Part shown: positions 6,710-12,447 of the stretch, piece after piece
Numbering within the stretch: position 1 is the stretch's first letter
Layout of the letters: every line of letters begins with the position of its first letter
Source of the DNA: CAYFSC01 sp964345695
Lineage (GTDB): Bacteria; Bacteroidota; Rhodothermia; Rhodothermales; Salinibacteraceae
Reading direction: 5' to 3'
Assembly (NCBI GenBank): GCA_964345695.1
Contig: CAYFSC010000084.1
Span: 1-12,447, forward strand
Length of the DNA stretch: 12,447 bases
Position numbers and translations under genes: made by a program
Notes under the pieces: generated by a model
The model's input: the letters and a program-made list of their open reading frames with translations, nothing else
Told to the model about the DNA's origin: nothing
The model's database searches: none

Positions 6710-6750
6710 GAGTCGAATCGTCAGGGACTGACCTCGCGACGATTTGAGTC
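6710..6750. repeat. Strong hairpin in the addB-addA spacer
   Basis: The 13-nt arms at 6710-6722 (GAGTCGAATCGTC) and 6738-6750 (GACGATTTGAGTC) pair at 12 of 13 positions, one of them G-T, across a 15-nt loop. The hairpin ends 24 nt before the addA ATG. No T-run follows, so it is not a typical terminator. In mRNA it could adjust addA expression relative to addB through processing, stability or start access; as DNA it could bind a dimeric regulator. The spacer of 138 nt is long for a gene pair whose products form a 1:1 complex. Confidence 0.5.
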
Positions 6751-6774
6751 GCCCGAAACCGAACCGACACAAAG

Positions 6775-9700
6775 ATGCCTGATCCCCTTCCCGACTTTGC
6801 TGATCGCCAGCGCATCGGTCCCTGGGCGGAGGATGCGCTGCCTGCTCTGGACCGCTTCGAGGCCGACACGAACTTCGTCGTCCGTGCCGCGGCGGGATCG
6901 GGAAAGACGACGGCGCTGGTGGCGCGGATGGTGGCGCTCGTCCGCCGCGGCGTCATGCCGGAAGAGATGGCGGCGATCACGTTTACGCGAAAGGCGGCGG
7001 GCGAAATGCAGCAGCGCTTCTTCCGAGAGCTGCGCCGGACCCGTTCGGAGCTTCGGCAGTGGCCGGAGCGGGGGGCGGAACGATCGCGCGTCCAGACGGC
7101 GCTCGACCAGATCCAGCGCGGCTACATCGGTACGATCCACGCCTTCTGCACCCGCCTGCTTCGCGAGCAGGCCATCGAGATCGGCGTGCCGCCGGAGTTT
7201 GCCGCAGGCCTGGAGGATCGCGACGAGCGGCAGCTCCGGGAGCAGGTGTGGCAGGACTATCTGGCGGAGCAATGGGAGGCCCACCCCGAGCGGATCGAGC
7301 ACCTCGGCGAGATCGGGATCGACGTGGACGACCTCGCCGATGCGTTCGGCGCGCTCTGCCAGCATCCCGAGCTGGAGCCGTACACCGACGGCCCCGAGAC
7401 CATCCCCTCGCTGGAGGAGGCGACCGACCGGGCGCTCGCGTTTGTCCAGGAATGGTCGGCCCATCTGCCAGATCCGCCGCCCGACGATCAGGATCCGGGC
7501 CCGACCGCGCGGGCGCTCCACCAGGCGCAGCTGTTCCGCCAACACCGACGCCTCGATGCCCCGGCCGACCGCGCCGCGTTTCTGGAGCTTTTCGAGGACC
7601 TCACGAAAGACGACACCCGCACGAGCACCGACACGAAGGTCCGCGGGCGCGTCCAGTACAAGGGCGCGTACTGGGCCGACAAGGCTGCAGCGGACCGCCT
7701 CGACAACGAGGTGCTTCCGGAGTTCGTGCCGACCGGGATCGAACCGGCGCTGGCCGAGTGGCGGGCGTACGGTCATCGTCGCCTCACCGCGTTTGCGCGG
7801 CCCGCCGTGCAGCGATACGCGACGCGTCGCCGCCGCGACGGGCAGCTCACGTTTCAGGATCTGCTCGTCCTCACGCGCGACTTGCTGCGCGACCACCCGG
7901 ACGTCCGTCGGGCCGTTCAGGAGCGGTATCCCCGACTCTTGGTGGACGAGTTCCAGGACACCGATCCCATCCAGGCCGAAATCCTGTTCTATCTCACCGG
8001 CGACGACCCGACCGAAACCACCTGGACGGCCTGCACGCCGCGCCCTGGGAGCCTGTTCATTGTGGGCGACGACAAGCAGTCCATCTACGGATTTCGCCGG
8101 GCTGACATGCGCGTGTTCAACGAGGTGGAAGCTCTGATCGCCGATCAGGAGCACGGCGAGGCAGTGCAGCTGGCGAGCAACTTCCGGTCGCTGGCGCCGA
8201 TCTGCGACTGGTGCGATGCCGCGTTTGAACGCCTGTTCGAGCCGGGCGTCGAGGAGGGCATTCAGGCGGAGTACGTCCCGTTCGAGCCCACGAAGACGCC
8301 GGAAGACGAAGTCAATGCGGTGCGGGTGCTCGACGTGCCCGACGTGTCGTGGAACCGGGCCAAAGAGATTGCCCGAGAGAACGCAGGCCAGATCGCCCGC
8401 ATCATCCGCGGCGCGCTCGACGGGACCAACCCGCTGCAGACCGACGGCACCGGAGCGCCTCTCCTCGACGGCGTGCCGGGCGAGTTCATGATCCTCACGC
8501 GCAACACAACCCGCCTTTCGATCTTTGCCGAGGCACTGGCGGCGCACGACATCCCCTACACGATGACGGGCGGCAAGGACCTCGGCGACTCGTCCGAGCT
8601 TCGTGCCCTGGTGGACCTCTTGACGTGTGTGCAGCGTCCGGATGATCCGGTCGCCCGCGTCGCGTATCTGCGCGGCCCGCTCGCCGGGCTGAGCGACAAC
8701 GACCTGTACCGCTACCGGCAGGCCGGCGGGCGCTTCGACGACCCGTCGCTGCAGGTGCCAGAACCGGTGATGGCGGATCTCGACGAAACGCTGGCAGAGC
8801 GGATCGATCGGGCCCTGGCGCATCTGCGAGACGCCCGGACATGGCTGGCCGAGTACCGACCCGCGGCTGCCATCGGTCGCATCATCGACCGGACCGGTCT
8901 CTTTGCGCGCGCACTCGATGACGCCGCGCAAGGCTCGCTCCGCGCCGGACGCCTCCTTCGGGTGCTGACGCGGGTGCGCCACTTCGACGCCCAACATCTG
9001 CACGGGGCGGACATCCTCGACGAGCTGCAGCGTCTGGTGGATGGAGAGGCCGAGGGCGACGGCATGACGCTGGAGGAAGGACAGGGCGGGGCCGTCCGCC
9101 TGCTGAACGTGCACAAGGCGAAGGGACTGGAAGCCCCGGTTGTATTTCTGGCCGACCCGTACCACAGCAAGTATCCACGTTCGCCGGACGAGTACGTCGA
9201 CCGGCGCAACGGCCGCGTGGTACGCCCGATGTACGACTCCCATCGCTACGGCACGTCGCTGGCGTGGGCGCCACGCGCGTGGACGGAGCGGTACGAAGAG
9301 CAGGCGATGCGGGAAAAGAAGGCCGAGGAGCGCCGCTTGCAGTACGTCGCCGCGACCCGCGCGCAACGGTTGCTGGTGGTGTCGCGGTATCCGAAGAAGC
9401 CGGAGACCGGGTTTTGGGCCAACCTCTATCCGTTTCTTGACGACGCCCCCGAGGTTGCGGATCCGCCCGCAGACGCCTTCGACAGGGCGCAGCACCCTGC
9501 CGTCCAGATCCCGGACCTGGAGGCGGTTCGCCAGGATCGCGAGCGGCGAGGGGCAGACATCCAGACCCCGTCCTACACTGTGGAAACCGTGTCGGAGCGT
9601 GTTGGGGAACCGGATGCGACTCGGGGAGGGCGCGGACCGGAAGTGGGCGCGGCGGTCCATGTCCTCTTCCAACTTCTGGTCGAGGGACGGCGCGACGCCG

Positions 9701-10113
9701 ATGCGTTCGACACGGAAATGATTGCCCGCGTTCTGCAGAGCAAGAACGCAGACGCCACTGAAGCGCACATTCAAGGCACCCAGGCGATGCTGCGGGCCCT
9801 CCGCGCGAGTGACCTGTGGACGGCCATCGAGGCCGCCGACCGCGTCGAAACGGAAATCCCCGTTTCCGGGTGGGACGCGGACGACTCCGTTCTCACGCGC
9901 GGCACGATTGACCTCGCCGTCTGCGGTGCCAACGGGTGGCACATCGTCGACTACAAGACCGACGCCGTCAATGGGCAGAGAGAACGGCTCGTCGCGCACT
10001 ATCGTCCGCAGGTGGCTGCGTACGCCGAGATGTGGCGGCGCGCCTCCGAGGCTCCGCTTGCAAGCACAGGACTGTGGCTGGCGGACGGGGCCGAATGGGT
10101 GCGCTTCGATTGA
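6775..10113 (+). CDS. addA: AddA: ATP-dependent SF1A (UvrD/RecB-like) helicase with C-terminal PD-(D/E)XK nuclease
   Basis: This 1112-residue motor subunit of AddAB would unwind DNA 3'-5' from double-strand ends and degrade the 3'-ended strand until a Chi-like signal. All SF1 motifs are visible: Walker A AAAGSGKTT (38-46, Lys44), motif Ia ITFTRKAAGEM (68-78), motif Ib TIHAFCTR (120-127), motif II LLVDEFQDTD (388-397), motif III FIVGDDKQSIYGFRRAD (428-444), motif IV SNFRS (468-472), motif V VRLLNVHKAKGLE (774-786) and motif VI QYVAATRA (856-863). The nuclease domain has His962, Asp1046 (GTIDLAV), Asp1059 and Lys1061 (DYKTD), and Gln1079 (YRPQVAAYAEMW), so both activities should be intact. Length is close to typical AddA. 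The ATG at 6775 has no Shine-Dalgarno sequence and lies 138 nt behind addB, with a hairpin between. The stop is 23 nt from the stop of the converging transporter gene. Insertions between motifs are rich in Asp and Glu, as in halophile proteins. Confidence 0.94.
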   Translation: MPDPLPDFADRQRIGPWAEDALPALDRFEADTNFVVRAAAGSGKTTALVARMVALVRRGVMPEEMAAITFTRKAAGEMQQRFFRELRRTRSELRQWPERGAERSRVQTALDQIQRGYIGTIHAFCTRLLREQAIEIGVPPEFAAGLEDRDERQLREQVWQDYLAEQWEAHPERIEHLGEIGIDVDDLADAFGALCQHPELEPYTDGPETIPSLEEATDRALAFVQEWSAHLPDPPPDDQDPGPTARALHQAQLFRQHRRLDAPADRAAFLELFEDLTKDDTRTSTDTKVRGRVQYKGAYWADKAAADRLDNEVLPEFVPTGIEPALAEWRAYGHRRLTAFARPAVQRYATRRRRDGQLTFQDLLVLTRDLLRDHPDVRRAVQERYPRLLVDEFQDTDPIQAEILFYLTGDDPTETTWTACTPRPGSLFIVGDDKQSIYGFRRADMRVFNEVEALIADQEHGEAVQLASNFRSLAPICDWCDAAFERLFEPGVEEGIQAEYVPFEPTKTPEDEVNAVRVLDVPDVSWNRAKEIARENAGQIARIIRGALDGTNPLQTDGTGAPLLDGVPGEFMILTRNTTRLSIFAEALAAHDIPYTMTGGKDLGDSSELRALVDLLTCVQRPDDPVARVAYLRGPLAGLSDNDLYRYRQAGGRFDDPSLQVPEPVMADLDETLAERIDRALAHLRDARTWLAEYRPAAAIGRIIDRTGLFARALDDAAQGSLRAGRLLRVLTRVRHFDAQHLHGADILDELQRLVDGEAEGDGMTLEEGQGGAVRLLNVHKAKGLEAPVVFLADPYHSKYPRSPDEYVDRRNGRVVRPMYDSHRYGTSLAWAPRAWTERYEEQAMREKKAEERRLQYVAATRAQRLLVVSRYPKKPETGFWANLYPFLDDAPEVADPPADAFDRAQHPAVQIPDLEAVRQDRERRGADIQTPSYTVETVSERVGEPDATRGGRGPEVGAAVHVLFQLLVEGRRDADAFDTEMIARVLQSKNADATEAHIQGTQAMLRALRASDLWTAIEAADRVETEIPVSGWDADDSVLTRGTIDLAVCGANGWHIVDYKTDAVNGQRERLVAHYRPQVAAYAEMWRRASEAPLASTGLWLADGAEWVRFD

Positions 10114-10136
10114 GGAGGCACCGGTTCAGGGACTCG

Positions 10137-12437
10137 CTACGCCAGCGCGCTCTCGCGTCCGGAGTCGCGCACGAACATGCAGGAGGACCCGGTGGTGTCG
10201 ACGAGGCTGCGGGCGAAGTCGAAGTTCGGATCGCGAAGGAGCCCGAAAATGTTGAGATCGGCCTGCGGGGCGCTCTGCACGTAGCTTTGAAAGTCGCCAT
10301 CGGCCACGATGGGGGTGGCGTTTGGGATACGGCCCAGATCGATGAGCTTCACCAGGAAGTCGCGGGCATCGTCCGCCTCGTCGGGATCGTCCACCACGGT
10401 AATGAGGCGCAGCCTCGCGTCCCAGTTCTTGGAGAGCTGGTAGCCGGTGAGCAGCGCGAGGTCGAGGTTGCCAATCTGCATGGAAATGCGCCAGTCGGGG
10501 CTCCGGTCGCGAATCCACACGTTGACAACCTGCCGCTGCCCGAGGGCCGCCCGCGGGTGGGGGGCGTACAGCATGACGGCCACTTGTTCGCGGTCGGCCT
10601 CCCGGATGACGAGCTGCTGGTCGGCCTGGCGTGATTCGCCCTCCGGCATCCGCAGGAAGACCGTGTTGGGGCGGAAGAAGGCGCTGCGCAGGGTCTGCAT
10701 GGCGGCGCACACGCTGCTGGCAAAGTCGCCCACGTCGAGCACGGTCGAGGAGGCGAACACGCCGCGCTTGCGGAACGACGACGTGAGGGTGTCGATCGGG
10801 TCGTCCATCAGGTCGGGTCGCCCTTCGGGCGCGACGCCCAGGATCTTGACCGAGCCCTGTGGCTTCGTGATGTCTTCCAGCAGCAGGAAGCTGCCACGCA
10901 GGTCGCTTGCGTCCTCGACCGGCACCAGCAGGTTCGGCTTCCAGGCGCGCTCCTGCATGGTGGGAAGCTCCGTCACCCGCTTTGCCGCCCATTCGGCGAA
11001 GGCCACGAACATGCCGCTGCGCACGTCCTCGAACGGGGCGTCGAGCGTGCGCCGGGCCAGCACAAAGTAGAAGCCCAGGGTGACGACCACCGCGATGAGG
11101 CTGACCGTCGGGTTGATGATGAACATGGCGAAGAGCGACCCCACCAGGCCGAGGAAAGATACCCACTTCGGAATGCGAAGCCGCGGACGGAAGCTCACCA
11201 GGTCGAGGCTCTGCTCGATCAAGACCGCCGCGCAGATCATGGCGTAGGTGACGAGGAAGAACATCGTGATGAGCGGCGCGACGGCGTTCAGGTCGCGCAC
11301 GAGCAGCGACAGGAAGATGATGCCGCCGGTGATCCACATGGCGTTGCGCGGCTCGCCGTTCGTGGAGAGCTGCTCCAGCCAGTCCGCTCCAGGGACAACG
11401 CGGTGCGCCCCCATGGCCTGCAGGATGCGCCCGGCGCCCACCAGCGACGCAAGGGCCGAGGAGAAGGTGGCGCCCAAAAGCCCGGCCAGCACGGCGGACG
11501 GCCAGTATGCCTTGTCCATCATAATCGTGTAGTTGGTCGTCATCTCTTCGGGTGTCGCCGAGCGCGCAAGCCAGATGGCGAGCACCACGTAGATCACGAA
11601 CGACACGCCGATGGCGGCCAGCGTACCGAGCGGAATGGCTCGCTTCGGGTCCTCCAGGTCCCCGCTCATGTTGGCGCCGGCCATGATGCCGGTCGTGGCG
11701 GGGAAGAAGACGGCAAAGACGATCCAGAAGCCCGCGCCGCCGCTCGTGGGGTCGCCGGCGAAGTCGCCCCAGAGCTGGATTTCGCCGAGGCCGTACTGCA
11801 TCGAGCCGGTCGCCGCCGCCATGCCGATGGAGATGAACGACCCCACGATGATCGCCATGATCAGGTACTGCACGCGAATGGCGAAGTCGGCGCTCACGTA
11901 CGCGATCCCGAAGACCACCAGAAAGGTCGTCACGTCTACCAGCAGCGCCGGGTGCTCCGGAAAGATGTACAGCCACCCTTCGCGGAAGCCGAAGATGTAC
12001 ATCGTCACCGCCAGGGCCTGCGACAGGTAGCGCGGGATGCCGACGCTGCCGCCCACTTCCAGCCCCAGCGACTGCGCGATGATGGCGTACGCGCCGCCGG
12101 CACCGATGCGAATGTTCGTGGTGATGGCCGACATGGCCAGGGCCGTGCACAGGGTGATCCCGAAGCCGAGCCCCATGATCAGCAGGCCGCCCAGCAGTCC
12201 GGCGTGCCCGATGACCCACCCCTCGCGCAAAAACATGATCACGCCGAGAATCGTCAGCAGCGTCGGCGTGAAGACGCCCCCGAACCAGCCGAACTGTTTC
12301 CGGCTGGAGACCCGGACCTCCTCCGGCGGCTGCATGGTCTCGTCAATCTGGGCTCCATTGGTGGGAGCCTCCGCCGCCATTTCGTCCGCGCCGGAGGCGG
12401 CAGCCTCAGAGGGTTCGGCAGAGGGTTCTTCAGTCAT
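10137..12437 (-). CDS. SLC12-type cation-chloride cotransporter (NKCC-like), inner membrane
   Basis: This 766-residue APC-superfamily transporter has an acidic cytoplasmic N-terminus (1-50), about 12 membrane segments (roughly 58-461) and a cytoplasmic C-terminal domain of about 300 residues. It matches animal cation-chloride cotransporters closely: GVIMFLR in TM1 (65-71), GAGGAYAII (112-120), AVTMYIFGF in TM3 (143-151), FPATTGIMAGANMSGDL (245-261), ATFSSALASLVGAGRILQAM in TM8 (323-342), and FFLVTYA in TM10 (393-399). The C-terminal part VNVWIRDR...LDLALLTGYQLSKNWDARLRLITVV (638-682) fits the SLC12 C-domain pattern. TM8 Ser326/Ser327 and Ala323 correspond to Na+ ligands of NKCC1, and Tyr147 in TM3 to its K+ ligand, which suggests Na+-K+-Cl- symport and not KCl efflux. 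Automated annotation might call it an amino-acid permease. In a halophile it would serve K+ and Cl- accumulation. The ATG at 12435-12437 is 10 nt from the window edge, so its promoter is not visible. Confidence 0.9.
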   Translation of the reverse strand: MTEEPSAEPSEAAASGADEMAAEAPTNGAQIDETMQPPEEVRVSSRKQFGWFGGVFTPTLLTILGVIMFLREGWVIGHAGLLGGLLIMGLGFGITLCTALAMSAITTNIRIGAGGAYAIIAQSLGLEVGGSVGIPRYLSQALAVTMYIFGFREGWLYIFPEHPALLVDVTTFLVVFGIAYVSADFAIRVQYLIMAIIVGSFISIGMAAATGSMQYGLGEIQLWGDFAGDPTSGGAGFWIVFAVFFPATTGIMAGANMSGDLEDPKRAIPLGTLAAIGVSFVIYVVLAIWLARSATPEEMTTNYTIMMDKAYWPSAVLAGLLGATFSSALASLVGAGRILQAMGAHRVVPGADWLEQLSTNGEPRNAMWITGGIIFLSLLVRDLNAVAPLITMFFLVTYAMICAAVLIEQSLDLVSFRPRLRIPKWVSFLGLVGSLFAMFIINPTVSLIAVVVTLGFYFVLARRTLDAPFEDVRSGMFVAFAEWAAKRVTELPTMQERAWKPNLLVPVEDASDLRGSFLLLEDITKPQGSVKILGVAPEGRPDLMDDPIDTLTSSFRKRGVFASSTVLDVGDFASSVCAAMQTLRSAFFRPNTVFLRMPEGESRQADQQLVIREADREQVAVMLYAPHPRAALGQRQVVNVWIRDRSPDWRISMQIGNLDLALLTGYQLSKNWDARLRLITVVDDPDEADDARDFLVKLIDLGRIPNATPIVADGDFQSYVQSAPQADLNIFGLLRDPNFDFARSLVDTTGSSCMFVRDSGRESALA

Positions 12438-12447
12438 GAGAGGGAAG

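Noticed and set aside
6721..9999. Minus-strand open frame of 1092 codons antisense to addA
   Set aside because: It mirrors the codon bias of addA. The product is Arg/Val/Leu/His-rich without domains, and addA has every helicase motif in the sense frame, so this is a high-GC shadow.
10114..10136. Bidirectional terminator between addA and the transporter
   Set aside because: The 23-nt spacer has no inverted repeat or T-tract.
10126..12219. Minus-strand open frame of 697 codons overlapping the transporter in another frame
   Set aside because: The product is Arg/His/Gly-rich with no hydrophobic or domain pattern. The transporter frame is clearly the real one.
1..12447. CRISPR array, insertion sequence, prophage, tRNA or toxin-antitoxin/defence cluster
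   Set aside because: I saw no spaced direct repeats, transposase motifs, tRNA T-loop signature or defence gene apart from AddAB, which is a housekeeping repair complex.

Overview
The window is a 12.4 kb piece of a high-GC bacterial chromosome. It carries six confident protein genes, one plausible 57-codon gene, and an unusually long (about 0.9 kb) gene-poor gap. Base composition, the absence of a Shine-Dalgarno sequence before any of the six main start codons, the Asp/Glu-rich proteins, and the pairing of AddAB with a cation-chloride cotransporter together suggest a Bacteroidota/Rhodothermota-type halophile such as Salinibacter or a relative. That placement is inferred from the reading alone; no database was searched.

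Left part (1-2490). A possible tail of an upstream gene is followed by a compact cytoplasmic staphylococcal-nuclease-like protein on the plus strand. It converges, with a 16-nt gap, on rlmN, the radical-SAM 23S rRNA A2503 methyltransferase. Behind rlmN on the same strand lies an agmatinase/arginase-family ureohydrolase, probably in one transcription unit with it (66-nt gap).

Central gap (2491-3417). I see no gene of normal size here. It holds a 15-bp palindrome in the ureohydrolase leader, a plus-strand intrinsic terminator preceded by two weaker hairpins (a candidate small RNA), a minus-strand 57-codon ORF with a signal-peptide-like or membrane N-terminus, and another hairpin about 250 nt before addB.

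Right part (3418-12437). An AddB-like and an AddA-like gene follow each other on the plus strand. Together they would form the two-nuclease AddAB helicase-nuclease that resects double-strand breaks for RecA-dependent repair. AddA has every SF1 helicase motif and a complete C-terminal nuclease. AddB keeps the nuclease residues, but only one of the four cysteines that normally hold its iron-sulfur cluster, and it has no N-terminal Walker A. The 138-nt addB-addA spacer contains a strong hairpin. Converging on addA, with a 23-nt gap, is a 766-residue transporter. It reads as an SLC12-type cation-chloride cotransporter and not as an ordinary amino-acid permease, and it retains residues that in animal NKCCs bind Na+, K+ and Cl-.

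I found no mobile element, CRISPR array, tRNA or rRNA. The window looks like ordinary core genome. The points most worth following are the NKCC-like transporter, the cysteine-poor AddB, and the unexplained content of the central gap.
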